A stretch of 64,000 nt of DNA from Cellulophaga omnivescoria (GTDB lineage: Bacteria > Bacteroidota > Bacteroidia > Flavobacteriales > Flavobacteriaceae), in contig NZ_MDDP01000004.1 of the NCBI RefSeq assembly GCF_001999725.1, forward strand, positions 238,974 to 302,973, given 5' to 3'. A program made the position numbers and the translations under genes. The notes beneath the pieces were generated by a model. That model was not told the origin of the DNA and did not search any database. It saw only the letters and a list, made by a program, of their open reading frames with translations. Numbering within the stretch: the stretch's first letter is position 1; each line of letters starts with the position of its first letter. Shown here piece by piece: positions 40,240 to 50,324 of the stretch.

Positions 40240-43200
40240 TTATTTTTTTATAAAATGAATTCCGTCTTTTCCTTTAATAGAAATGATATATTTACCCGAT
40301 TTTAAGGCTGAAACATCAATGGTTTCTGCAGTAGTACTAGCTTCTTTTTTAAGTACTACATTTCCCGTAAAATCATATATAATAAGTTGTTCTCCATTGG
40401 TTACTCCAGTAATGGTTATATAATCTTGTGCCGGATTAGGAAAAACTTTAACATCGCTAGCCATAACCTTTAAAGCAACATTAGCGGTTTTAGAACTAGA
40501 GCAGCCCTCCAATACTTCTTCTGGTCCAGCTCCAACAGGTTTAGTATAAGTCTTAGAAAGTACAAACTTATCCATCTCAAATCCGTCCTCTCTCATTGAA
40601 AAAGAAATTGTATGCACTCCTGCACTTGGTACATTTATAAATATTTTTTGTGGTTCTCCACAATGGTTTGCATTTGTTCGTTGTTTGCTCTCCCAAGTCC
40701 ATTGTTGTTTACCAGTACACCATTGCATTTTTTGTCCAGAAGCTGGCCAAGTACCATTAATACCAACGTGTACACCGTTATCTTCTGATCCGGTAGAATA
40801 TGCTCTTACCCAAACAAAATATTTACCCGGACTAGAAAACTTAACTTTATAGTCTACAATAGCTATTTTTCCTGGCTGATTAGAAAAATTTTGAGCATTA
40901 AGAGGATCACTATGAGTTACTCTTGTATCTGGTAAAATTTCTAAATACCCGTTGCCACTAGCTTGGTTATAGTGGTTTGTATCTGGATCTGGAGTTGGAG
41001 TACCTGTTGTGGTTCCATTAAAAGAATACCATTTTCTATCGCCATCTTTAGATTGACTAAAAAAATGTTCTGCTTCTACAGCTACTACTCCATTTTTTTC
41101 TACAGCAATACAATCATTACCAGGTTCTTCAGTAGTAACATCTTCTTCAAAAATTAGCTTATTTACATTAAATAAATAACCAGAACCACCTGTAAAGTTT
41201 AATTGAAGTGTTTGCTCACCTGCATCTAAATTAACAGTTGTACTTACCGTTTTCCAGGTTTGCCAACCTCCTGTGTTTGCAACTGTAAGTTCTCCAACAT
41301 TGGTTCCATTTGCATCAATCTTAATTGTACCACCAACAGTATTAGTAGCTACTTTTGCTTGTACTTTGTAAGCACCTGCTTCTGCAACAGTTACTTTATA
41401 ATTGGTAAAGTCTCCGTTTTCTATATAGCCAATATTTTTTCCTCCACCAACATCAGATGTGTTTTCTACTTCTATACCCAACTGATCTGTAAAGTTTTCT
41501 GCTTCTAATGTTCCTGGTAATGAAATATTGTTATTTACTACTCCGTTAGCTTCATCACATTCAACCTCTAAAATTAATTTAGGAGCAGAAGAACCCTCTT
41601 TAGAAGAAAAAGACACATCATTACCCGCAGTTTGCTTTAGTATTAAAGTAATGGTTTCGCCAGGTGTTATATTAGTTAAGTTCCAAGTATAAGTACTACC
41701 TACACTATAAGTAGTGTTTAATTGCCCTAATTTTGTGCCTTCTGCAGGTTTGCTTGTGTTAGACAAATTAGCCTCTGTCCAGTTAGTAGAGCTTCCTTTA
41801 AAAACCTCTATTAAACCATTGCCAGAATCACTAGAAACTGTAAGTTGTAACTTTACACCTGTAACTGTTTTAGAGGTTGTAGGTACTGTAAACTGTAGGT
41901 AAGCTAGTCTTCTACCACTTTCTACTCTTAATTCTGCGTTGTTAAACCTAGTTGTTCCTTGTAAATAGGCATCGTTTGTTAAGGTAGATCTTAATACATT
42001 ATCACAAACAGTGTTGCCGTCATCGTTTTTACTTGTAATTAACGCAACCCAATCGTTAGTATCTGGTGCTACCAAATTATTGCCTAATGTTGTTTTTGCT
42101 GATAAATTGCCACCTTCTCTTGGGTTAAACCATTGTACATTATACTTATTATTACCACTTGGCAAGCTTAAAGATGTACTGCCTCCGTTTGGTCTGTATA
42201 TAGCGTATGTTTTTCCTTCTTCTGCAAAAACATAATCTTTACCATCTGCAGTAACACCGTCATCAGAAACCATTTTTGTTAAGTTAGGTAACAAGTTTTC
42301 GTTAAAAAATTTAAGTGCATAACTACCCTGCTTATACTTAGCTCCTCTTTTTCTATGGTCTTGTCCGTTAAGGTCGCCATCATTACTTGTATAACCACTG
42401 TAATACTCTACACCAGCGCCACCAGCTAAAAATGTAGCCCAAAGTACTTTTTCTCTAACCTGCTTGTCAGATACCATTATACCTTGTGATGCACTACCTT
42501 GCTCATCATTTGCTACCACCCATTTTTTACCAGTATTTCTTGAATTCATTACCCATCTACGTATATCTTTATGTACGTTGTTTTGACTTGTTTGTACAGA
42601 TAAGCCTGTTAAGTTAGACTTGTTACCTATTAACGGATTATACCTTTGGTCTTGTTGCCCTGGATAAGTATGCAAAACGATATGATGATTATACGGGTCT
42701 AAATTTTTAATGTAATTTATTGTAGCTTTTACCACTTCGTCTTTAATGGTAGATTCTTCAGACAAGTTCCAGTTTAATGCTAAATGGTGTGCAAACCTGG
42801 CAATTAACTCGCGGTAGTATAGCTTACGTTCCCTACCAAAAGTATGACCATCCATTTTTTCACAATTTTCTGTTTCCATTGTTTTAAAATGCAAGTACAT
42901 ACCTTTTTTATCTGCATACTCCATTACTTTCTCCCATTGTGCAAGTTTAGATACATCAAACCTATCTTTATGTAACTTATTCCACTGTTCAGATTTGCTT
43001 GCGCTAGAGTAATCTGATGATGCCCCTTTTAATATGTGTGGAAAAACAGCACCATCATCACCACCAGCTGCCCATGTTAAAAAAGAGATAACATTAGCAC
43101 CTTGTCCGTATAAATAGTTTATCGAGCCCAATATGCCTTTACCTTTACCACTGTTCCAAGTATAAGCACTTGCATCTGTAGCATTATAGTCTGTAACATG

Positions 43201-43842
43201 TGCTTGCCAAGTTTTACTTTTGTTACCACCTGCTGTATTTCCTGGTGTACCATCAAAATCTACATAATGAAAGCGGTTTTCTGGAGAGTCTGCACCTACT
43301 TTTAAAAACCAAGGTCCGTTAGGATTATTAGGGTTTGTACCAGTATGCTTTAAATAGTGCTCTCCTACATATTGTAATCTTCCTAAATCCTTGTTTCTTA
43401 AATCTCTTCCTGTTTTGTTAGATTCGTTAATTGTAAAACTACCAGTAGTACCATTCATAAATCCTCCGTTAGTACCGCCATTGTTTATTGCAACGTTAGT
43501 ACCCGTTTTAAAAACCACTGTCCAGTTCCAAAGTCCTATATCATCTGGTGTAAAATGTACTCTCCATTTATTACCAGAAGTACAACCCGTATTTTCTGCG
43601 TTACCACACGCTGCATAATAACCAGGTACAGTAAAACTTCTGTTGCTATTTTTGTGTGTAAAAGTTACATCTAATCTGTAATCTGAAAAGGGATTAGGAT
43701 TAGCAGTTTCTGAAGTATTTGGTCCATTAAAAGTTAAAGTAAGCTTATGCCACCGTTTTAATTCTCCGTCTGGAGTTTGAGCATTTAAAAACATACTAAA
43801 GAGTATGAATGCCATAAGTAATTGAGGTTTAAAAAATTTCAT
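40240..43842 (-). CDS. T9SS-exported DUF5060 glycoside hydrolase-like protein with three carbohydrate-binding domains
   Basis: 1200 residues from ATG 43842, chosen because the signal peptide MKFFKPQLLMAFILFSMFLNAQ follows directly; a GTG at 43887 would add 15 implausible residues. Domains in order: DUF5060 (~25-125; WHKLTLTFNGP, VPGYYAACGN), a (beta/alpha)8 glycoside-hydrolase-like domain (~145-600) with candidate acidic residues in MYLHFKTMETENCEKMDG and VVANDEQGSASQG, a CBM96/DNRLRE domain (~615-760), a CBM6-like domain (~775-900; GTLEAENF, GGKNIGYIENGDFTNYKV), a further lectin-like domain (VVAVEAEHFFSQ ...) and a T9SS sorting tail (VFPNPAQDYITI). It probably degrades an algal polysaccharide; the exact bond is not deducible. 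Confidence 0.88.
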   Translation of the reverse strand: MKFFKPQLLMAFILFSMFLNAQTPDGELKRWHKLTLTFNGPNTSETANPNPFSDYRLDVTFTHKNSNRSFTVPGYYAACGNAENTGCTSGNKWRVHFTPDDIGLWNWTVVFKTGTNVAINNGGTNGGFMNGTTGSFTINESNKTGRDLRNKDLGRLQYVGEHYLKHTGTNPNNPNGPWFLKVGADSPENRFHYVDFDGTPGNTAGGNKSKTWQAHVTDYNATDASAYTWNSGKGKGILGSINYLYGQGANVISFLTWAAGGDDGAVFPHILKGASSDYSSASKSEQWNKLHKDRFDVSKLAQWEKVMEYADKKGMYLHFKTMETENCEKMDGHTFGRERKLYYRELIARFAHHLALNWNLSEESTIKDEVVKATINYIKNLDPYNHHIVLHTYPGQQDQRYNPLIGNKSNLTGLSVQTSQNNVHKDIRRWVMNSRNTGKKWVVANDEQGSASQGIMVSDKQVREKVLWATFLAGGAGVEYYSGYTSNDGDLNGQDHRKRGAKYKQGSYALKFFNENLLPNLTKMVSDDGVTADGKDYVFAEEGKTYAIYRPNGGSTSLSLPSGNNKYNVQWFNPREGGNLSAKTTLGNNLVAPDTNDWVALITSKNDDGNTVCDNVLRSTLTNDAYLQGTTRFNNAELRVESGRRLAYLQFTVPTTSKTVTGVKLQLTVSSDSGNGLIEVFKGSSTNWTEANLSNTSKPAEGTKLGQLNTTYSVGSTYTWNLTNITPGETITLILKQTAGNDVSFSSKEGSSAPKLILEVECDEANGVVNNNISLPGTLEAENFTDQLGIEVENTSDVGGGKNIGYIENGDFTNYKVTVAEAGAYKVQAKVATNTVGGTIKIDANGTNVGELTVANTGGWQTWKTVSTTVNLDAGEQTLQLNFTGGSGYLFNVNKLIFEEDVTTEEPGNDCIAVEKNGVVAVEAEHFFSQSKDGDRKWYSFNGTTTGTPTPDPDTNHYNQASGNGYLEILPDTRVTHSDPLNAQNFSNQPGKIAIVDYKVKFSSPGKYFVWVRAYSTGSEDNGVHVGINGTWPASGQKMQWCTGKQQWTWESKQRTNANHCGEPQKIFINVPSAGVHTISFSMREDGFEMDKFVLSKTYTKPVGAGPEEVLEGCSSSKTANVALKVMASDVKVFPNPAQDYITITGVTNGEQLIIYDFTGNVVLKKEASTTAETIDVSALKSGKYIISIKGKDGIHFIKK

Positions 43843-44782
43843 AGTAGTAAAATTTAAATTAAGGGTTAAACAATTAGTAATAAACACCTTGTGACCTTAA
43901 AAAAAGTTTAAGACTTTGTTATCTATATATTGTATTGTTTAAAAATAATGTACTTATATCCTAAATATAGCTTATAACTTAGCATAAGAAATTACCTAAA
44001 AAACACAATTTTTTATAAAATAACGGATTGGAAAAAATCACAAGATTTAGTTTTTCTATATCATTAAAAAATGTTGAGTAAAAACATGAGTATGCCTATA
44101 TGCAACTAAATAAATTAGTCCAATTATAGTACTTGGCTTTGTTTTAGAACCAAGTAGCACATTTTAGCAAACAGTACTTTTTAACTTGTACTTTTAAATA
44201 AAAGTTGAGATGATTTTATATGATAAATAAGGAGTGAATAACAAGCCCAAAACTCGTTTTTAGCAATGTAGTAGAACTTAAGTACAATTGTTTTCATTTT
44301 GTAAATAATTAAGTTGATAAAAAAATTCTTTGGGGATACATCAAAGGTAAGTAATTTCTTACTTTAAAATTAAAAAAAATTCATATAAATAATTTTTTTT
44401 TACAATTATGCATAATCACTTAGAAATACTGACAATATAAAAGGTATTTTGGAATAAATATTAATAATTTAACAAGAATAAACTTAAATAAAAGCAAAGC
44501 CAAAATATTGCTTAAAAATTATATTTTATACTAACAACTGTTATCTAATTTGTTAATTCACATATTTTTAACACTTTTACTTCAATTTTTTTTAATAATA
44601 TATTTGTGCTAACTATACAGTAAATACTACAATCTACAATTAATATACTGCTATCTATACTATTATAACAAAACTACAGCCAATACATACCAAAAAAACA
44701 GTGTTATAATTAGAAGTATTTTTGTAAATTTATGAATACCATTTACCTTAGTTACATACTAACCCCTTTTTAACCTTACTTT
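43843..44782. other. Long AT-rich divergent intergenic region
   Basis: 940 bases with no supportable gene on either strand. It separates the secreted-enzyme genes from the histidine kinase and must hold both promoters. A small inverted repeat (TACTTGG 44130-44136 with CCAAGTA 44150-44156) and many A/T runs are visible. A perfect -7 element for the plus strand lies at 44599-44606 (listed separately). Confidence 0.55.
44599..44606 (+). promoter_or_regulatory. Putative -7 promoter element of the kinase/regulator pair
   Basis: TATATTTG matches the flavobacterial -7 consensus TAnnTTTG. The -33 region is weak (TTTTAC about 20 bases upstream instead of TTG). Use of this site would leave a 5' leader of about 170 bases before ATG 44783. 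Confidence 0.4.
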
Positions 44783-46342
44783 ATGGGAAAAAAACTAATT
44801 ATAGTTTCCGTAATATTATTCCTATTAATAACAATTGTAATCTGGAACGTTTCATTAGATCAAGTACAAACGTTCACAAAAAACATAATATTAGTAGAAA
44901 ACATAAAATCTAACAATAAGCTTGTAGAAACAGAGTCAAAGCTAAACGAGTTATATAACATTAGTAAAAAAAATGTATTATACATTAGTAAACTAATAGA
45001 GTTAGATTTAGAGAACAATACATCTATTCTAGAAATTGAAAAGAAATTAAAAACTTTTATAGATATAGACCCTAACTACTTCCAAGCTAGATTAATTAAT
45101 ACTAGTGGCATAGAAGTTATACGTGTTGATATAGACTCCTTGGCTTCATCAATAAAATACCAAGACAAATCTAGCAGGTATTACTTTAAAGAATCTATAA
45201 AAGCTAAAAAGAATGAAGTATATATCTCTCATTTAGATCTTAATATAGAAAAACAAAAAATAGAAATACCCTACAGACCTACAATTCGTTTTTTTACACC
45301 TGTATATGTAAATAATGAATTGCAAGGAATAGTTGGACTAAATTTAAACGCAAAAAATTGGTTTAAAAATTTAGATAATTATAACCTAACATTACTAAAC
45401 TCTAGAGGAGAAATTTTTTATGGTAATGATGATGAACTTTACAAATTATCTAAGATAGATTTAAACAAAAAGGATGAAAATGGTAATAACTTATATGTTT
45501 CTAAAACAATAAGTTTAGAAGGCAACCATCCTTGGACAATATATACGAGCACAAAAATTGAAGATACAGAAAATAGACTTGCTACTTTTAAATTTGAAAC
45601 TTATAAAAATGCAGGTTTGCTTAACCTAGGGTTACTTATATTTTTAATTATAGTGTACTCTTTATATATTAAAAATGAAAACATATCTAACCTAAACCAA
45701 ACTGTAGAGAACAGATTATCTGAAAGAGATACATTATTAAAAGAAATTCATCACAGAGTAAAAAACAATTTACAAGTAATTACCAGTTTACTTAGTTTAC
45801 AGTCTAGCTTTATTAAGGATGAAGAAACAAGAGCTCTTTTTAGATATAGCCAATACAGAATTAACTCTATGGCCATTATTCATGAAATGCTTTACAGATC
45901 TAATGATTTAAGCAGAATTAATTACGGAAGCTATATGGAACAATTAGCAAACACTATGCTAATTTCTATGAAAGGTAATGCAACTAATATTAAACTAGAT
46001 ATTAAAGCAACAGACTTGTATTTAAATTTAGATACATCTGTGCCGTTAGGATTAATGATTAACGAAATAATTACTAACTCTTTAAAATACGGTTTTAAAG
46101 ATATTCAAGAAGGCGTACTAAGCATTGAAGTAAAAAAATTAGTATACCCTAACTTTTTATTATTAATAGGAGATAACGGAAAAGGATTTCCAAAAAGTAT
46201 CAATTTTAGAAATACAAAATCTTTAGGACTTAAATTAATACACAAACTAGCCCTACAACTTAGAGGTAATATTGAAAAAGATAACTCTAAAAAAGGAACA
46301 AATTACATCATCACATTTCAAGAAATAGAACAAACATCATAA
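44783..46342 (+). CDS. Membrane sensor histidine kinase (HisKA_2 type)
   Basis: 519 residues. A transmembrane segment at ~5-22 and another at ~275-298 enclose a ~250-residue extracytoplasmic sensor domain of the Cache/CHASE style (FFTPVYVNNELQGIVGLNL). The cytoplasmic part has a HisKA_2 phosphoacceptor block, EIHHRVKNNLQVI, with the His pair at 323-324, and a HATPase_c domain (MINEIITNSLKYGF as N box, GDNGKGFP as G1 box). HisKA_2 kinases usually phosphorylate a separate receiver. The response-regulator gene begins 3 bases after this stop, so it is the obvious partner. The signal sensed is unknown. Confidence 0.93.
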   Translation: MGKKLIIVSVILFLLITIVIWNVSLDQVQTFTKNIILVENIKSNNKLVETESKLNELYNISKKNVLYISKLIELDLENNTSILEIEKKLKTFIDIDPNYFQARLINTSGIEVIRVDIDSLASSIKYQDKSSRYYFKESIKAKKNEVYISHLDLNIEKQKIEIPYRPTIRFFTPVYVNNELQGIVGLNLNAKNWFKNLDNYNLTLLNSRGEIFYGNDDELYKLSKIDLNKKDENGNNLYVSKTISLEGNHPWTIYTSTKIEDTENRLATFKFETYKNAGLLNLGLLIFLIIVYSLYIKNENISNLNQTVENRLSERDTLLKEIHHRVKNNLQVITSLLSLQSSFIKDEETRALFRYSQYRINSMAIIHEMLYRSNDLSRINYGSYMEQLANTMLISMKGNATNIKLDIKATDLYLNLDTSVPLGLMINEIITNSLKYGFKDIQEGVLSIEVKKLVYPNFLLLIGDNGKGFPKSINFRNTKSLGLKLIHKLALQLRGNIEKDNSKKGTNYIITFQEIEQTS

Positions 46343-46345
46343 ATT

Positions 46346-46726
46346 ATGGCATTAAAAGTACTCATAGTAGAGGATAATATGATTATCCAAATGTTTATAG
46401 AAAGCATAATTGAATCTATGGACGAGAATATTGTTAGAACCGCTAGTAATAGCAATGAGGCTATTTCTGCCTTACGATTTTTTTCTCCGGACATTATATT
46501 ATTAGATATTGGCTTAAGTGGTGATAAAGATGGTGTGGAGGTTGCAGAAATTATAAATAAAGACTACCAAATACCATTTGTATTTATAACAGGTAATTCT
46601 GATGCCTCTACTATAGAACGAGCAGAGAAAACCAATCCAATGCACATTATTCGTAAACCAATTGATGAAAATCAGTTAAAAGCTGAGTTTGAAATAATAT
46701 GCAGCAAATTGACCGAAAAACGATAG
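46346..46726 (+). CDS. Single-domain response regulator
   Basis: 126 residues consisting only of a receiver domain: acidic pocket E9-D10, phospho-acceptor D54 (ILLDIGLSGDKDG), Thr in FVFITGN and Lys in IIRKPIDE. There is no DNA-binding or enzymatic output domain, so it must act by protein contact or as a phosphate relay. Its gene follows the HisKA_2 kinase by 3 bases and a terminator closes the pair. Confidence 0.92.
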   Translation: MALKVLIVEDNMIIQMFIESIIESMDENIVRTASNSNEAISALRFFSPDIILLDIGLSGDKDGVEVAEIINKDYQIPFVFITGNSDASTIERAEKTNPMHIIRKPIDENQLKAEFEIICSKLTEKR

Positions 46727-46744
46727 AAAAGTGCATTTCAGCTT

Positions 46745-46781
46745 AAAAAAGAGTTATTTAATCGATGAAATAACCTTTTTT
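46745..46781 (+). terminator. Terminator of the kinase/response-regulator pair
   Basis: Stem AAAAAAG(A)GTTATTT at 46745-46759 pairs with AAATAACCTTTTTT at 46768-46781 with one bulged base; the right arm itself supplies the T run. It lies 19 bases past the response-regulator stop. Confidence 0.8.
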
Positions 46782-46864
46782 AGCAAAAACCTATGAATAT
46801 TTACTAGTACAGGTAACGGGTAAAAACTAGATCTTTGATGTAGTGATAATTTAACCCCTATCTT

Positions 46865-48082
46865 ATGAAAAATTTTATAACCCACAAAGCAGCTATAGTA
46901 TGTATTTCTACATTTTTCTGCTATTCGTTATCTGCACAAAATACAGTTGCAAGTAACGCTTCTAAAACAACTACTGTTGAAGTAAAAAAGAGAGTAGACA
47001 ATTACAAAAAACTTAAAAGTTTAGGTTACACAGACAAAGAAATTTACGAAGATCTAGGTAACGCAAACTTTTTAGTAAAAAAGTATGAAACTGCTGCTTT
47101 TTGGTACAAAAAACTGAAAGATGTTAGTAAAGACAAAATGCTAAACAAAAGTTACCAAGAGCGTTACCAATTTGCACTTAAAAAAGTTGGTGTTAGTACA
47201 ACTAAAGATACTCACAACTCTAATAAAGATTGGATGGCTGCTGTAGCTAATGATTACAAAACTACTAAGCAAAAAAACAATACTACGTATACGGGTAAGT
47301 ATGGTGAGTATAGTTTTAACCCAAGAGGAAACTCTTCTTTAGAAACAGTTACACAACAAAACAACTATTTAGAAGAAATTACAGACAAGCACAACGCTTA
47401 TAAAACACCTGTAGCAGTTACTGCAGATGGCAAAACAGCTTACTTTAGCAAAGGTGTTTATGTAAAGCCAGCAACTGGAATTTTTTCTAAAAAAGAACTG
47501 GTTCATAAAATTTACAGAGCACAAAAAGTTAACGGCGAATGGAAAAATGTTAAAGAAGTTGCATTAGCTCCTAAAAATTATTCGGCAATGCACCCTACTG
47601 TTTCTGCAGATGGCAAACGTTTGTTTTTTGCATCTAATATGCCTGGTACTTTTGGTAAGTTTGATATTTATGTTGCTTCAATTAAAGCAAATGGTGACTT
47701 TGGAGTTGCAAAAAACTTAGGACAAAAAGTAAACACAGAAAAAAACGATTTATATCCTAAAATTGTAAACGGAAACTCATTATTTTTTGCTTCAAACGGT
47801 CATAAAGGCTACGGAGGATTAGATATTTATATGGTAGAAGTTGGTCAGCGTAAAGTTGGTATTGCTGCAAATTTAGGTAGCAGAATTAATAGTGATAAAG
47901 ACGATTTTTCTTTGGATTTACAATCTAAAAACGGAATGGGCTACGTAATGTCTAACCGCGGACAAGGAAATGTAGAAAGAGTTGCTTTTACATACACTAA
48001 CAAAAACAGAGATTTTAACTCTCTAGAGGCTGTTAATGATGAATCATCAATAAACTATTCAACATCTGTTTTTGAAGATTAA
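46865..48082 (+). CDS. Exported PD40-repeat protein (SprE/PorE-like without OmpA domain)
   Basis: 405 residues with a signal peptide (AAIVCISTFFCYSLSAQ). Residues ~40-115 form a TPR-like helical pair (LGYTDKEIYEDLGNANFLVK ...). Residues ~185-370 are WD40-like PD40 blades (TPVAVTADGKTAYFS, HPTVSADGKRLFFASNMPG, NSLFFASNGHKGYGGLDIY). This is the N-terminal half of the PD40-OmpA proteins that commonly sit beside PorP/SprF genes of T9SS and gliding loci. The usual C-terminal OmpA peptidoglycan-binding domain is missing. The next gene encodes a PorP/SprF protein that carries a SPOR domain instead. Together they probably form a cell-wall-anchored outer-membrane complex. Confidence 0.88.
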   Translation: MKNFITHKAAIVCISTFFCYSLSAQNTVASNASKTTTVEVKKRVDNYKKLKSLGYTDKEIYEDLGNANFLVKKYETAAFWYKKLKDVSKDKMLNKSYQERYQFALKKVGVSTTKDTHNSNKDWMAAVANDYKTTKQKNNTTYTGKYGEYSFNPRGNSSLETVTQQNNYLEEITDKHNAYKTPVAVTADGKTAYFSKGVYVKPATGIFSKKELVHKIYRAQKVNGEWKNVKEVALAPKNYSAMHPTVSADGKRLFFASNMPGTFGKFDIYVASIKANGDFGVAKNLGQKVNTEKNDLYPKIVNGNSLFFASNGHKGYGGLDIYMVEVGQRKVGIAANLGSRINSDKDDFSLDLQSKNGMGYVMSNRGQGNVERVAFTYTNKNRDFNSLEAVNDESSINYSTSVFED

Positions 48083-48092
48083 GACCCAAGTT

Positions 48093-48151
48093 ATATAAAC
48101 AACCTACCCCCTTAGTTTATATTTCTTTACTGTACTTTGGCAAAAAAGTAC
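48093..48151 (+). terminator. Two small hairpins between the PD40 and PorP/SprF genes
   Basis: Hairpin 1 pairs ATATAAAC 48093-48100 with GTTTATAT 48115-48122; hairpin 2 pairs GTACTTT 48132-48138 with AAAGTAC 48145-48151. Neither has a long T run, so they may attenuate or stabilise rather than end the message. Confidence 0.4.
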
Positions 48152-48191
48152 TTACATTTTTCACCCTAAAATAACCGTAATTTTTACTACT

Positions 48192-50246
48192 ATGAAAAGT
48201 CAAGTTTCATTTACTCACAAAATATGTTTACTAGTATTAGTATCTATTTTACTAAGCTTACAAACAGTAACAGCACAAGAGGCTACAGTTTCAGAAAATA
48301 GTTCAAACAATTCATACCACAATCAATTGTTTTTTAATAGATTTTTAATAAATCCTACTTTTTCATTAGTAAGAGAAAACAAATCTTATTTAAACATTTT
48401 ACACAGAAACCAGTATGCTACTTTTGATGATAATGTGCAAAACTATTTTGTAGGTTTTAGTAGTAAAATTAACGATAACGCTGCATTTGGAATTGGTATT
48501 TACAGCCAATGGGCGGGTGTTGTACAAGAGTTTGGTTTTAATGCAAACTATGCAACAGCAGTACAATTAAGTGAAAAAAGTAAGCTTACTTTTGGTGCTA
48601 ACGTTACTTATTTTAACGAGGGTTTAGATAAAAACAGAGTAATAGCAGATGATAACGACTTACAGTTAATAGACGCTAAAAAAGAAAGTAAATTAGCTAT
48701 ACAACCAGCAATTACACTATCTGTGGGTAGGTTTGATGTTGGTATCTACGCTAAAGATTTAGTTAAGTACAACCAAACAACCAATGCATTCTCTACTAAT
48801 TTTAATGACAGAAGCGTTAAAGCATCTTTACAATACACACAACCATTTAGCGCAACTAGAGGTTTATTTGCAGAAGGTAGATTTATGCCACTTGTACAAG
48901 TTGGTAAAAACGAAAATGGTGGTATATCTTACGTAGGTTCTATGTTATTAGATTTACCTAAGTACGGTTGGTTACAATCTACAATAGATAACGAACACGG
49001 TATATCTATGGGATTAGGTTTTAACTTAAACAACAAAATGTCTTTAGGTTATTTATTAGAAAAAGATGTAATGAATAATGAAACAGACTTAGGGTGGAAC
49101 CACGAGTTATCTTTGGCTTATACTTTTAAAAACAATGGTCCGGCTTTTGCAACTAATGACACACAAGAATCTCATGACAGCAAAGTAGATAAAATTATTA
49201 GAAACTATGAGGAGCAAATATTAGCCCTTATGGAAGATCAAAAAAGAGATAAAGAAAGAATTGTTGCTTTAGAAAGTGGTAAAGACGCTACCAAAATGGC
49301 AATCTCTAGCAAAAAAAGAGAAAATGAAATTTTAGCACTAATTACCAAACAAAATAGTTTAAAAAGAACTCAAAACAATACAACAGAAGCTAAAAACACA
49401 ACTACAATAGCAGCTAACAGTACAACAAATACACAAAGCACACCAAAAACATACGTAGGAGCTGTAAAAACAGTTGGTCCTAAAAATGCCGTACAAGATA
49501 AGTTTAATACAATAGTTAGAAACTTTGAGTCACAAAGCGTTACGTTAAATAGTAAAAAAAGAAAAAACAACCGTAAAAACAAAAAAGCTACTAAATCTAA
49601 AGCTGTTACAGAAACAACAGTACAAGAAGATGAAAACTCATTGGCTTACCAAAACAGATTAATATTAGATGAACTAATTTTAAGACAAGATTCTATTGAA
49701 AACGCACGTAGCGCAGAATTAGAAAAAAAGTTTGAAACTATTGTACGTATTTTAAGAAACGATATTAAGCAAAACATACAAACTACAGCACAACAGGTTA
49801 ATACTGTACCAAACAATGCTGTAGCTACTAAAAAAACTAAAAAGGTTACTTATAAGTTAGACGCAGATAAAACAACTAAAACAGTTGCTGCTAAAACTGA
49901 TAACAAAAAATTTAAAGAAATTCCTTTAAAAGTAGTAAACCAGTCAGATATGGATGGTGTTAAGTCTGGATACTACGTAATTGCAAATGTTTACAAAACA
50001 AAAAAGTACTTAGATGCTTTTATGACAAAACTTAAAAAGCAAAACATTGATGCAAAACAATTTTATAATAAAGAAAATGATCTTTACTATGTATACATAG
50101 CAGATTACAACTATATGGAAGAAGCGGAAGACGCTTACGCATCTAACCTTAATGGTAAATACCAAGATGAAAAATGGATTTTAAAAGTAGACAAACCTAC
50201 TTACTCTGCATCTACAGCAACAGCTGCAAATATATATGAAGATTAA
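48192..50246 (+). CDS. PorP/SprF-family outer-membrane protein fused to a SPOR domain
   Basis: 684 residues, signal peptide ending near residue 29 (LLSLQTVTAQ). Residues ~35-310 match the PorP/SprF barrel family of T9SS-associated proteins (NQLFFNRFLINPTF, GIGIYSQWAG, LPKYGWLQSTID). A long low-complexity region rich in Lys, Asn and Thr follows, with coiled-coil parts (KIIRNYEEQILALMEDQKRD; TILDELILRQDS type). Residues ~595-675 are a SPOR domain (SGYYVIANVYKTKKYLDAF ... YYVYIADYNYMEEAEDAY), which binds denuded peptidoglycan glycans. Plain PorP/SprF proteins are about 300 residues, so this is an extended fusion. It likely links an outer-membrane complex to the wall; the PD40 protein upstream is the presumed partner. 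Confidence 0.9.
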   Translation: MKSQVSFTHKICLLVLVSILLSLQTVTAQEATVSENSSNNSYHNQLFFNRFLINPTFSLVRENKSYLNILHRNQYATFDDNVQNYFVGFSSKINDNAAFGIGIYSQWAGVVQEFGFNANYATAVQLSEKSKLTFGANVTYFNEGLDKNRVIADDNDLQLIDAKKESKLAIQPAITLSVGRFDVGIYAKDLVKYNQTTNAFSTNFNDRSVKASLQYTQPFSATRGLFAEGRFMPLVQVGKNENGGISYVGSMLLDLPKYGWLQSTIDNEHGISMGLGFNLNNKMSLGYLLEKDVMNNETDLGWNHELSLAYTFKNNGPAFATNDTQESHDSKVDKIIRNYEEQILALMEDQKRDKERIVALESGKDATKMAISSKKRENEILALITKQNSLKRTQNNTTEAKNTTTIAANSTTNTQSTPKTYVGAVKTVGPKNAVQDKFNTIVRNFESQSVTLNSKKRKNNRKNKKATKSKAVTETTVQEDENSLAYQNRLILDELILRQDSIENARSAELEKKFETIVRILRNDIKQNIQTTAQQVNTVPNNAVATKKTKKVTYKLDADKTTKTVAAKTDNKKFKEIPLKVVNQSDMDGVKSGYYVIANVYKTKKYLDAFMTKLKKQNIDAKQFYNKENDLYYVYIADYNYMEEAEDAYASNLNGKYQDEKWILKVDKPTYSASTATAANIYED

Positions 50247-50324
50247 TACAATATAAGTTGACTCTCCCTAGAGTATAAATTGGGTTATTTTATAAGTGAA
50301 AATTACGCATCGGGGGTTGCGGGT

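Noticed and set aside
44130..44156. Terminator or riboswitch from the TACTTGG/CCAAGTA hairpin
   Set aside because: Only seven pairs, a 13-base loop and no T run; probably chance in AT-rich DNA.
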